NCBI GenBank assembly: GCA_031292095.1
Contig: JARLHU010000053.1
Coordinates: forward strand, 1 to 52,217
Origin: Desulfosporosinus sp.
GTDB taxonomy: Bacteria > Bacillota > Desulfitobacteriia > Desulfitobacteriales > Desulfitobacteriaceae
Length of the DNA stretch: 52,217 bases
Reading direction: 5' to 3'
A program made the position numbers and the translations under genes. The notes beneath the pieces are model-generated. The model ran no database searches. It worked only from the letters and a program-made list of their open reading frames with translations, and was not told where the DNA came from. Within the stretch, counting starts at the first letter, position 1. Every line of letters begins with the position of its first letter. Positions 42,666-51,778 of this stretch are shown piece by piece.

Positions 42666-43997
42666 ATGCGTATTCTCTTCAAGAATGCTAAGATTGTAAC
42701 GATGAATACAGCGCGTGAGATTATTGAGGGCGATCTACTGGTGGAGGGGTCTTTGATCGTGGCTGTCGGCGGGGTTATTGAGCAACCTGCCGATCAAGTG
42801 ATTGATCTTCACGGAGACTTGCTCATCCCCGGTTTGATCCAAACTCACATTCATCTATGCCAGACCTTGTTCCGGGGACAGGCGGACGATTTGGAACTAT
42901 TGGATTGGCTTAAGTTGAAAGTTTGGCCGCTGGAAGGCGGGCATGATCCAGAATCCTTGTACGATTCCGCCTTACTGGGAATTGGAGAGTTGTTCCTCGG
43001 TGGGACAACCACGATTGTAGATATGGAAACCGTGCATTACACGGAACATGCCTTTAAGGCGATCCTCGCTAGTGGCTTGAGAGCTTTATCAGGGAAGGTC
43101 ATGATGGATGATTGCCATAAAGATATTCCACCTTCTTTGCGTGAGACGACAGAAGCTTCCTTGCAAGAAAGTGTCGATTTATTTGAAAAATATCATGGTC
43201 AAGGGAATGGCCGCCTGGAAGTAGCTTTTACACCTCGTTTTGTTATTTCTTGTACCGATACGTTGTTAAGAGAAGTTTCGAGGTACTCTCGTGAGAAAAA
43301 TGCCTTTGTGCATACGCACGCTTCTGAAAATAGGTCGGAGATCGAAATTGTGGAAAGCACACGAGGGATGCGCAATATTATTTATTTGGAGAAGGTTGGG
43401 TTAACCGGCCCTAAACTTATTTTGGCGCACTGCATCTGGCTCGATGATGCAGAAAAGGAAATCTTGATCCGGACCAGAACTCGGATTTCGCATTGCCCTT
43501 CCTCAAATTTAAAACTGGCTTCGGGGATTGCGCCGATTCCTGAAATGATGAGGCGAGGAGCAGAGATTTCCCTGGGTGCTGATGGGGCACCCTGTAATAA
43601 TAACTTGGACGGATTTAGGGAAATGCGGCACGCAGCCTTGATCCAAAAGCCTTTACATGGGCCGACAGTCATGCCTGCACAAAGCGTGTTTGAACTAGCC
43701 ACACTAGGGGGTGCTCGGGCGATTGGACATGAACACGATCTGGGAAGCCTGGAGGTTGGGAAAAAAGCGGATTTAGCAGTTGTTAGTCTGCAGGGTTTAC
43801 ACACTTGGCCCAACGAGCATGTGGATGTTTATTCACAGCTGGTTTATCAGGCAACCTCCTCCGATGTTCGGCTTACCATGGTGGATGGGCAAATCGTGAT
43901 GAAAGATCGGCAGCTGCTGACCATTGATGTTCCACGGCTGAAGGAGAGTTCGACGAGGAGTTTGAAGCGGGTCACCGAGAGAGCGGGACTTAAATAA
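42666..43997 (+). CDS. TRZ/ATZ-type amidohydrolase, probable purine deaminase
   Basis: 443 residues of the amidohydrolase superfamily: QTHIHLCQTLFRGQADD (His61, His63), FVHTHASE, ILAHCIWLDD and SLGADGAPCNNN carry the metal site. Sequence is nearest to the 5'-deoxyadenosine/S-adenosylhomocysteine/chlorohydrolase group, which also holds guanine and 8-oxoguanine deaminases. A guanine-type riboswitch upstream suggests that it deaminates guanine or a related purine, feeding xanthine to the cluster. GGGATAAGG precedes ATG. An NSS transporter follows. Exact substrate not proven. Confidence 0.85.
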   Translation: MRILFKNAKIVTMNTAREIIEGDLLVEGSLIVAVGGVIEQPADQVIDLHGDLLIPGLIQTHIHLCQTLFRGQADDLELLDWLKLKVWPLEGGHDPESLYDSALLGIGELFLGGTTTIVDMETVHYTEHAFKAILASGLRALSGKVMMDDCHKDIPPSLRETTEASLQESVDLFEKYHGQGNGRLEVAFTPRFVISCTDTLLREVSRYSREKNAFVHTHASENRSEIEIVESTRGMRNIIYLEKVGLTGPKLILAHCIWLDDAEKEILIRTRTRISHCPSSNLKLASGIAPIPEMMRRGAEISLGADGAPCNNNLDGFREMRHAALIQKPLHGPTVMPAQSVFELATLGGARAIGHEHDLGSLEVGKKADLAVVSLQGLHTWPNEHVDVYSQLVYQATSSDVRLTMVDGQIVMKDRQLLTIDVPRLKESSTRSLKRVTERAGLK

Positions 43998-44033
43998 TAG
44001 GACATAATATCTATAGAAATGGAGGGTTAAAGT

Positions 44034-45401
44034 ATGAAGCAAGAGATGTATGCCAAACGTGAAGGTTTTTCGAGCAGTATTGGTGTTATTGCTGCGGTAC
44101 TCGGTTCTGCAGTTGGATTAGGTAATATATGGAAATTTCCTTATGTCACAGGGGCTAATGGGGGGGCTGCTTTCATATTAGTCTATTTACTTTGTGTCGC
44201 TCTTGTGGGCCTTCCCGTGATGTTATCAGAGCTTTTGATTGGCCGTCATACTAAAGCGAATGCGGTGGGTGCGTTTAAGGCTTTGCAGCCTCGACGTCCT
44301 TGGTTTTTAGTCGGTGGAGCAGGTGTATTAAGTGCATTTCTTATTATGGCCTTTTACACAACCGTTGCTGGCTGGGTTTATGCTTATATTTTCAAAGCTG
44401 CTGGCGGGATGCTCGTGTCGACCAAACCGGAGGATACTTCCCTAGCTTTTAAAACCTTAATATCTGGGGTGGCTGAACCCCTATTTTGGCAGATGTTTGT
44501 TTTAATTGTGATCGGGGCCATTATTATGGCCGGCGTGACTAAAGGGATCGAACGAGTTACGAAATTACTGATGCCTCTCCTCTTTTTACTCCTTCTAATT
44601 ATTGATATTCGTTCCTTGACACTTCCAGGTGCAGGAGTGGGGCTTTCGTTTTTATTTAAACCTGATTTTTCGAAGATAACGGTCAGTGTCATTCTAGCCG
44701 CCTTAGGCCTAGCTTTTTTTAAGCTGAGTGTAGGCATGGGTGCGATGATCACTTATGGTAGTTATGTCGATAAAAATGAGAACTTACCCAAGATGGCCAT
44801 TAAAGTCGCCCTCGCGGATACGTTGGTTTCGCTAATGGCGGGTATTGCCATCTTTCCGGCAGTGTTTGCCTTTGGTTTTAAACCAGATGCCGGTCCCAAG
44901 CTTTTGTTCATCATCATCCCGACCGTCTTTAATTCTATGCCCTTGGGCAGGCTTTTCATGGTCTTATTCTTTCTTCTTACTGCTATTGCTGCTACAGGAG
45001 CCATGCTATCCTTGTTGGAAGTCCCAATTGCTTATTTAACGGAGCAGTATCAATGGACGCGCCGTAAAGCGACCTTGTTAACGATTCTGGGGATTGGTTT
45101 GCTCGGTTCCACAGCCACACTTTCTAATAGCCTTTTTGCTAAGGTTACAGTGTTCGGCAAGACATTTTTTGATTTCTTCGACTTCGCGACTTCCAATGTA
45201 CTTCTTCCGCTGGGGGGGATTTTTATTGCATTATTCGTAGGTTGGCAGTGGAATCATACTAAAGTGAAACTAGAAATGTCTAATGGTGGACAGTTAACGA
45301 ATGAAAGATTGGCAGACGCTTTCATATTCTTAGTGAAATTTATAGTACCAGTCGCAATTGCCCTCGTGCTTTTGGCGGGTTTAAATATTATTCACTTTTA
45401 A
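44034..45401 (+). CDS. NSS family sodium-dependent transporter
   Basis: 455 residues with 11-12 membrane segments. SSIGVIAAVLGSAVGLGNIW KFPY in TM1 and the GGAAFILVYLL region are the neurotransmitter:sodium symporter signatures. Members usually take up amino acids. Co-transcription with a riboswitch-controlled deaminase, 36 bases upstream, suggests a purine or a nitrogen compound linked to purine use, but this is inference. GGAGGG precedes ATG. Confidence 0.88.
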   Translation: MKQEMYAKREGFSSSIGVIAAVLGSAVGLGNIWKFPYVTGANGGAAFILVYLLCVALVGLPVMLSELLIGRHTKANAVGAFKALQPRRPWFLVGGAGVLSAFLIMAFYTTVAGWVYAYIFKAAGGMLVSTKPEDTSLAFKTLISGVAEPLFWQMFVLIVIGAIIMAGVTKGIERVTKLLMPLLFLLLLIIDIRSLTLPGAGVGLSFLFKPDFSKITVSVILAALGLAFFKLSVGMGAMITYGSYVDKNENLPKMAIKVALADTLVSLMAGIAIFPAVFAFGFKPDAGPKLLFIIIPTVFNSMPLGRLFMVLFFLLTAIAATGAMLSLLEVPIAYLTEQYQWTRRKATLLTILGIGLLGSTATLSNSLFAKVTVFGKTFFDFFDFATSNVLLPLGGIFIALFVGWQWNHTKVKLEMSNGGQLTNERLADAFIFLVKFIVPVAIALVLLAGLNIIHF

Positions 45402-45498
45402 GGGTCAGAGAGAAGACGATGTTTACAAGTAGGGTTTATTTGGTGCAAATAATGACATATTGTGGAAATTACTATAGGACTTAAGGGAAAATTTTCTG

Positions 45499-45523
45499 AA
45501 AACCTTATTCTTAAAAGGTTTTT
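45499..45523 (+). terminator. Weak terminator after the NSS gene
   Basis: AAAACCTT (45499-45506) pairs with AAGGTTTT (45515-45522), followed by TTCG. The T-run is short. Confidence 0.45.
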
Positions 45524-45600
45524 CGTTGTGTTTCGACGAACTAAAATGTTTGATGGAGAAAAATTAGAAGAAGACACTAATTTGAATAGGGTGAGAAATC

Positions 45601-46674
45601 ATGCGTTTGGTGAACATGCGTTATGTTGAGGAAGGATCAATTTTAGCACGTCCAGTGATGAACTCTTTCGGTATGGTTTTATTACAAACAGGAGTTATCT
45701 TGACGGCTTCCTATATCGATCGTTTAAAGACCTTGGGGTATGATGTGCTGTTTATTCAGGATGATCGACTGGATGATGTAGAAATCAATATCGCGATTAC
45801 AAATCAAACCCGTGAGGTTGCCTATAAGTCCATTGAACTTATTAGCAAGTACCTTGAGCGAGATTCGAATTCGAAGGATTCCATACCTATTGATAATGTT
45901 CGTATATCTGTTCGACAAATGATCAACGACCTTCTATCTAGTTCCGACATTATAGGGAACTTGACGGAAATTCAAGGGTATGATGATTACACCTTTCATC
46001 ATTCTGTTAATACCACCATTATCTCGCTCATTTTGGGTATTGCTTCAGGGTATTCCGAGCAGAAGTTGATGGAACTTGGCATGGGTGTTCTCATGCATGA
46101 CATCGGAAAAATCAAGGTTCCGGAAGAGATCTTAAATAAGAAAACGCCACTGACCGAAGCAGAATTTGGGGAGATCAAGAAGCATACGACCTACGGGTTT
46201 GAAATTTTGCGCAAGAACAATGATCTTAGCTTGCTTTCCGCCCATGTTGCCTTTCAACACCAAGAAAAATGGGACGGGACCGGCTATCCTCGAGGGCTCA
46301 AAGGAAGTGCAATTCATGAGTATGGAAGACTGGCGGCCATCGCGGATGTGTATGAAGCCCTGACGAGTAAACGAGTTTACCGAAAGGCCATCGAACCTAA
46401 TGAGGCCTTTGAATACATCATTTCTCAAGGAAATACGCACTTTGATCCTAAAATTGTAGAAGTATTCAAAAAAAATATTGCCGTTTATCCTTCCGGTTCC
46501 GGGATCCTATTAAGTAATGGGCAAAGAGGGAATGTTATAAAACAAAACCCTGCTTTCCCAAATCGACCTTTTGTGAGGACGTTTTTCGAAAATGGAGAAC
46601 CGCTAACTGCTCCGATCGATTATAATTTGGCGCTTTATCCTTCCCTCATGATTGTCGCACTAGAAAACCGCTAG
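45601..46674 (+). CDS. HD-GYP domain phosphodiesterase
   Basis: 357 residues: an N-terminal DUF3391-like region (1-100), then an HD-GYP domain with HHSVNTT, LMHDIGKIKVP near 164-174, HQEKWDGTGYP and ADVYEALTSKRVYR. It should hydrolyse cyclic-di-GMP in the cytosol; no signal or membrane segment is seen. AGGGTGAG precedes ATG. It is monocistronic, ended by the strong bidirectional terminator at 46698-46756. Confidence 0.92.
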   Translation: MRLVNMRYVEEGSILARPVMNSFGMVLLQTGVILTASYIDRLKTLGYDVLFIQDDRLDDVEINIAITNQTREVAYKSIELISKYLERDSNSKDSIPIDNVRISVRQMINDLLSSSDIIGNLTEIQGYDDYTFHHSVNTTIISLILGIASGYSEQKLMELGMGVLMHDIGKIKVPEEILNKKTPLTEAEFGEIKKHTTYGFEILRKNNDLSLLSAHVAFQHQEKWDGTGYPRGLKGSAIHEYGRLAAIADVYEALTSKRVYRKAIEPNEAFEYIISQGNTHFDPKIVEVFKKNIAVYPSGSGILLSNGQRGNVIKQNPAFPNRPFVRTFFENGEPLTAPIDYNLALYPSLMIVALENR

Positions 46675-46697
46675 TCTATACGAATAAGTAAAACTCA

Positions 46698-46756
46698 TAG
46701 AAACACGAAACTAACAGGCCTATCAAACTGACAGGCCTGTTAGTTTTGTGTTTCTA
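46698..46756. terminator. Bidirectional terminator
   Basis: A 23-bp stem (46698-46720 with 46734-46756, one G-U pair) around a 13-base loop lies between the convergent HD-GYP and yyaL genes and overlaps the yyaL stop codon. Confidence 0.85.
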
Positions 46757-48910
46757 TAAGTTTTTCAAGAGTATTTTGAATTCTTCGATCTGCTGTACGG
46801 GTCGCTGGCAGGTATAGTTTTGACAGAGATAGGCTGTGACATGACCAGTTTCAAGGGGGTAATCCTTGATCCAAGAGACGATCTCGGCCAGACTTCCTTC
46901 TTGATAAAGCAGAGAAGCATAAGGTCGAAACGTGGAAAAGAATGTCTGACGCATTTCAGTCAGTTGTATTGCGTCGAGCGAACCGGCTAGAATTAATTCC
47001 TGACTTGGATGTAGGGCAAACTGTAAGGCTTGAAGAAAAGCTGTATATCCGGAAGGATGTTCTTCCAGAACGTTGCGAAAGGCAAGAAGTTGTTGTTCGG
47101 CTTTTCTTTCCCAGCGTTCGTCTCCGGTGAGGCGCGCTAGTTTAAGAAGGTTGAGGGCAGAGATTGAGTTACCAGCAGGAGTGGCGCCGTCATAACTTTC
47201 TTTAGGGCGGAAAATTAGCTCTTCGGCATCGGACCCGGTTAGATAGTACCCACCTCCTTCTTCGTCTAAAAAGAGCCGCTCCTGTTCTTCTTGAAGCCGA
47301 AGTGCGGTTTGGAGGTATTGGGGTTTACCACTAGCTGAGTAAAGTTCCAAAAGCCCACTAATGAAAAACGCATAATCGTCTAAGTAGCCAGTATAGGCGG
47401 CATCCCCTTCGCGATAACGGGCCAAGAGGCGTCCGTCGCTACGCTGAAGATGGGTAAGGACGAAACTCGCAGCTTTTTCGGCGGCTTCCAGATAAGTATC
47501 AAGCCCAAGCACCTGTGCGCCTTTCGCCAAGGCAGAGATCATAAGCCCGTTCCAAGCCGTCAAAATTTTATCATCCTTATGAGGGTGGATTCGTTTCTCG
47601 CGTGCGGCAAATAAGGTTTGGCGCGCGCTTTCTAAGGCTTGCAAAACGTTAGCCATGTCCAAGGGATTGTCACGAGCAACCTTCCTTAAAGTTCCTAGTA
47701 AAAGATTAGGAATATTTTTTCCCTCAAAGTTACCCTCAGAGGTAATGTCATAAACAGCACAGTACATCGCGGCAGTGTCTTTGCCCAGTAAGGTTTCGAT
47801 TTCCTCAGGAGTCCAGACATGAAATTTACCTTCTACTCCTTCCGCGTCGGCATCTTCGGCTGAGTAAAAACCGCCTTCAGGAGACGTCATATCGCGAAGG
47901 ACGTAGGTGAAGATTTCTTTGGCTACTTGAGCATCCTGTGGATGATGATCAACCTGATAACTTTCCAGGTAGGCTAATGAGAGCAGGGCATTATCATAGA
48001 GCATCTTTTCGAAGTGCGGGACTAGCCATTTTTCATCCGTACTGTACCGTGCAAATCCGAACCCGACGTGATCATAGATTCCCCCTTCAGCCATTCCGTC
48101 CAGTGTTTTTCTCACCATTTCTTGGGCTTTGCCCTTGGGATGGTCTTGGGCGTAGCGAAGGAGGAAGGTCAAGGTGTGGGGCGTAGGGAATTTCGGAGCT
48201 TGACCGAATCCGCCATAACGCACGTCAAAGCTTTGGGCTAGGTACTGGTAAGCTTTATCAATAAGTTGTTCGCTCCAGGTTTGAAAGGCTACAGAAGTGG
48301 GGCCCCCGCCGTCTTTCGAGGTGAGGTCGTTTGGTAAAGGGGAAGAAAGGGGAGTGGATTTTTTGGGGACGGTACGTTGAGAATGAACGGCAGCCACGAT
48401 TTGATCGCCAGATTGACGCAATTTAACTTCATTTGTTTTCCAGAGGGTCCCCACTTGCTCTAAGAGTTCCATGAGTCCAGGACGACCATATCTCTCTGTT
48501 TTTGGAAAATATGTCCCAGCAAAGAAGGGCTTTTTCTCAGGCGTCATAATTAAGTTGAGTGGCCAACCGCCCGACCCAGTTAGAGCCTGGCAGAAGGCCA
48601 TGTACAAATGGTCGACATCTGGACGTTCTTCTCGGTCGACCTTTATCGCGACAAAGTAACGATTAAGTAAGTCCGCAACCTCGTGGTCCTCAAAGGATTC
48701 TCGTTCCATGACATGACACCAATGACATGTGGAAAATATTACCAATTAAGAATACCCAATAGATAAAAAAACAGGTTTATTCTCTGTTTTTGCTATCTGG
48801 AAAGCCTCTTCGCTCCAAGGATACCAGTTCACGGGATTATAAGCGTGTTGGAGCAGGTAGGGAGACTTCTCATTAGCTAATCTATTGGGTATTTGGTTAG
48901 TTGTTGTCAC
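46754..48910 (-). pseudogene. yyaL: YyaL-type thioredoxin-domain/DUF255 protein gene, interrupted
   Basis: The minus-strand frame from GTG 48910 reads [20 protein letters not shown] then [10 protein letters not shown], then meets TAA (48748-48746), then resumes in the same frame as FSTCHWCHVMERESFED and continues 660 residues to the family end. In homologues GYS is followed directly by TCHWCHVM. So 18 bases (48731-48748) including the stop are extra. The Trx-like CHWC motif and the six-hairpin glycosidase-like C-terminal half are intact. A product starting at TTG 48745 would lack 50 residues of the Trx fold. Probably inactive, unless restarted. Confidence 0.85.
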
Positions 48911-49251
48911 GGGCAATCACCACCTTTCTAATGAAATTTAAATTTAAAAGGGCCAACAATTCAACCTCTTGTTACATGATTTCCAGTTCAGTTATAGTCT
49001 ATTCGCTTCATTAAAGGGGACTTTGGATAGAATCCTACTAATGCGTCGTTACGTCATAAGAAATGCGTTCAGTAGCTCTTAACAAGATTTCAACAACTTT
49101 CTTGAAATACCTGCCATCAATACCATTAAAAATATGCCCTTCTTTCCAGAGCGTTCTTTATGTTCTGAAAGAAGGGTATATTTGACCCTCTTCATTTGAA
49201 CTTCCAGTTATTCTAATACCTGAACGTTCCAATAAACATAGTTTTTACTGC
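48911..49251. other. Intergenic stretch with a long hairpin
   Basis: No ORF is supported. A palindrome near 49133-49181 (CCCTTCTTTC with GAAAGAAGGG and flanking ATAT) is followed on the minus strand by a T-rich run, so it may be a terminator or a repeat. Confidence 0.4.
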
Positions 49252-49386
49252 AACATTGGTGTGACGCTGGTGGAGCCAGGCGGAGCTCGTACCGAATTCC
49301 GTTACGGCAGCGCAAAAGTAGTAAATCTCATGCCGGAATACGACGGCAACCCAGCTCACAGCTTCCTGAAAATGCTGGACGTAGCA
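49252..49386 (+). pseudogene. Fragment of a short-chain dehydrogenase gene
   Basis: The frame reads NIGVTLVEPGGARTEFRYGS, then AKVVNLMPEYDGNPA and SFLKMLD, which matches the part after the catalytic Tyr-Lys in SDR-family oxidoreductases. The start and end of the gene are absent and no binding site precedes it. It is richer in G+C than its A+T-rich surroundings, suggesting a transferred scrap. The frame runs on to 49452, but the tail is not family-like. Confidence 0.6.
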
Positions 49387-49448
49387 ATGGATTGCTACTG
49401 GTTATGGTTGCGAAACTTCAATGATAAGATTGTCCATATAATAAGGCA

Positions 49449-49493
49449 TTGACAGGTCATATAAAATCAGTTATGATAACTTCGATAGTTATC
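49449..49493 (+). promoter_or_regulatory. Promoter and operator of the ArsR-type gene
   Basis: TTGACA (49449-49454), 17 bases, TATGAT (49472-49477) forms a near-perfect sigma-A promoter. The palindrome GATAACT-TCGAT-AGTTATC (49475-49493) overlaps the -10 and start region, as expected of an autorepressor site. A related half-site (TTCGATAGTTGT) lies just after the gene near 49857-49868. Confidence 0.75.
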
Positions 49494-49525
49494 GAATCTT
49501 AATCAGATGAGTTCGGAGTTGGAAT

Positions 49526-49822
49526 ATGGACACTAAAAAGGCGGCAAAGATATTCAAGGCACTATCGAATCCAAATAGACTAGAATTGTATTTTAAAATT
49601 GCCGAGATGCATGAATCTAGTTTTCAAACTAATTGTGAATGCTTTGTTACAGATATCATCAGTTCTTTGAATATCGGTGCTCCTACTATTTCCCATCATA
49701 TCAAAGAATTGGTAAATGCCGATTTAATTAGCACAGAAAAAAAAGGGAAATTTTTAATCTGCAGAGTGAATGAAGAGTTGATTGAGGAAGTTAGCAAGTT
49801 GTTATCAATACAGCGTAAATAA
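49526..49822 (+). CDS. ArsR family transcriptional regulator
   Basis: 98 residues with a winged helix: FKALSNPNRLELYFKIAE, then SSLNIGAPTISHHIKELVNA as recognition helix and a GKFLICRVN wing. Cys37 and Cys39 in NCECFVTDI sit where many ArsR proteins bind metal in the alpha-3 helix, so metal or thiol sensing is possible. GTTGGAA is the only upstream purine-rich site. The overlapping operator suggests autoregulation, with the MBL-fold hydrolase gene 219 bases downstream as a second likely target. Confidence 0.9.
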   Translation: MDTKKAAKIFKALSNPNRLELYFKIAEMHESSFQTNCECFVTDIISSLNIGAPTISHHIKELVNADLISTEKKGKFLICRVNEELIEEVSKLLSIQRK

Positions 49823-50041
49823 TTAAATCACTGTGTTCAAAAATTTACTAAATAATTCGATAGTTGTAAAATTATTAAAGCATTAAAACACTGGGCAAAA
49901 GAAAGATAGAATTAATGGGCCAATATCTTGTGAAAAATGGAATCTGAGTGATCCATTATTGCTAGGCAATAACATTTCAGTAGCAATGAAGAAATAGTAG
50001 ATGGCAGTCTAATCCAGGAAAAAGAAATGAGGTAATGGATT

Positions 50042-51139
50042 ATGATCCTGTGGGTTATGCTTAGTTTGGTTATCGGAATTCTCCTGGCTGGTTTTCTATT
50101 CCTGAAATATCATCCAGTCTTTGGTGGAAAAGCATCTAAGGAGAAAGTTAAAGCCTTAAGTCAATCTAAAAATTATTCCAGGAACAAGTTTATCAATCAG
50201 ATCCCTACGGTAATGGATACTCGAATAACGACTACGGTTGGCATATTGAGAGATTTTATTAAAGGTAATCCAAACGGTAAGCCAAAGAGGGCAATTCCTG
50301 TGGAGCCTTTAAATTCAGTCATCATGTCAGATAAACATACAAAAGTTACATGGTTTGGTCACTCGACTTTATTGTTGGAGATGGACGGGAAACGATTATT
50401 ATTAGACCCAATGTTTTCTCAGACTCCTTCTCCGTTTTTTTCGTTCGGAGGTAAACGCTATAGCAAGATATTACCCATCAAACTTGAGGAGCTACCTCCC
50501 ATCGATGTTGTCATTCTGTCTCACGATCATTATGACCATTTGGATTATCAGACTATAAAGAAACTGAAAGACAAAGTCAGTCAGTTCTATGTTCCCCTTG
50601 GTGTTGGAAGTCATTTGGTAAGATGGGGTGTCGAAACAGAGAAAATTAAGGAGATTGACTGGTGGAATGAATTTAAACTTGATGGTTTGACATTGGTTTG
50701 TACACCGGCTAGGCACTTTTCAGGAAGGAGTGTGTCCGATCGAGACACCACACTGTGGAGTTCTTGGGTGATCGTAGGGCAAGAATCACGGGTCTATTTC
50801 AGTGGAGATACTGGTTATGGTCCTCATTTTGCAAAGATCGGAGAAAAGTACGGACCTTTTGATTTAACTCTCATTGAATGCGGTCAATATGATGAACGAT
50901 GGTCTGCTATTCATATGATGCCAGAGGAAACAGTTCAGGCTCATTTTGATGTGAATGGAAAAATTCTGATCCCCATACATTGGTCAGCCTTTACGTTAGC
51001 CTTACATGATTGGACAGATCCCATTGAACGGGTAACGAAGGCAGCGAGAAAACGCAACGTAGGCATTTCAACACCAAAAATTGGGGAAACAGTGTTGATA
51101 GGCTCGGTTGAGTACCCTAACTCTATTTGGTGGAGATAA
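50042..51139 (+). CDS. MBL-fold metallo-hydrolase (UlaG/NAPE-PLD-like), membrane-anchored
   Basis: 365 residues: one N-terminal membrane segment (about 2-22), then a metallo-beta-lactamase fold with VTWFGHSTLLLE, LSHDHYDHLD (HxHxDH near 160), TPARHFSG, YFSGDTGYG and IHWSAF. This is the layout of UlaG-like lactonases and NAPE-PLD-type phosphodiesterases. Substrate unknown. GAGGTAATGGATT precedes ATG. It likely belongs to the ArsR regulon. The half-site of that operator near 49860 lies in its leader. Confidence 0.87.
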   Translation: MILWVMLSLVIGILLAGFLFLKYHPVFGGKASKEKVKALSQSKNYSRNKFINQIPTVMDTRITTTVGILRDFIKGNPNGKPKRAIPVEPLNSVIMSDKHTKVTWFGHSTLLLEMDGKRLLLDPMFSQTPSPFFSFGGKRYSKILPIKLEELPPIDVVILSHDHYDHLDYQTIKKLKDKVSQFYVPLGVGSHLVRWGVETEKIKEIDWWNEFKLDGLTLVCTPARHFSGRSVSDRDTTLWSSWVIVGQESRVYFSGDTGYGPHFAKIGEKYGPFDLTLIECGQYDERWSAIHMMPEETVQAHFDVNGKILIPIHWSAFTLALHDWTDPIERVTKAARKRNVGISTPKIGETVLIGSVEYPNSIWWR

Positions 51140-51185
51140 TTATACTAACCTGTACTTCAGCCATAAGACAGTATTTTCTATTTAA

Positions 51186-51448
51186 ATGAACTATAAATCA
51201 AGAATGGAGCTATTAACTTGTGGCAATCTCGGAGCTGTTGAATCAACTGAAAGCAACATGCCATACTCTCAGCCATATAAGTTGACCACCTACTTGATTA
51301 TATTCAAGAGAATAATTATGTCATCATCGGTGATGCTGTGGAAAGGGTTATTATCGATAATCTTGTCACTAAAAACCTAGATAAACACCTTTCGGAAATA
51401 CAGATTCCTATAAAAAGGCCCAAGTACAGGAGTCTTCTTGAAACTTAG
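51186..51448 (+). pseudogene. Remnant of a MerR-type regulator (effector domain end)
   Basis: The frame 51281-51448 encodes LLDYIQENNYVIIGDAVERV and ends HLSEIQIPIKRP, similar to the C-terminal GyrI-like effector domain of MerR-type regulators. The part before it (about 51186-51280) is in another frame, suggesting a frameshift, and the DNA-binding domain is absent. Confidence 0.45.
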
Positions 51449-51682
51449 ATTACATAGTCGGGATGATCATGTACAGGTTTATTCATAGCTATTTTTAGAG
51501 CCGGACGAAAGGTAAAGAATTGAGCTATCCAACTGGATCAAAAAAAGGTTGACTATTTAGTTAGTGGAGACTGTATATTTAAACAAGACAGAATAGCTTC
51601 CGACTGTCCCTGGAGAGAGCAGCGGTGTGACGTCACGTCAAGTTGATCAATATTCTTTCAGTTTTTAAACATGTTTCATAAT

Positions 51683-51761
51683 GTAGAAAGTAGAAAGTAG
51701 AAAGAAGAAAGAAGAAAGAAGAAAGAAAGAAGAAAGAAAGAAGAAAGAAGAAAGAAAGAAG
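51683..51761. repeat. Polypurine microsatellite
   Basis: Three GTAGAAA units (51683-51703) run into a 63-base tract of only A and G (51699-51761) made of irregular GAAA and GAA units. It ends four bases before the AAGGAGG of the next gene. Such tracts change length by slippage and can form triplexes. Confidence 0.9.
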
Positions 51762-51778
51762 TTTAAGGAGGTGTCTTG

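Noticed and set aside
51186..51380. 64-codon ORF as an intact gene
   Set aside because: The family-like residues are in another frame (51281-51448), so it is a frameshifted remnant.
51628..51640. TGACGTCACGTCA palindrome as a named operator
   Set aside because: A single site with no known matching regulator in the window. It could be chance.
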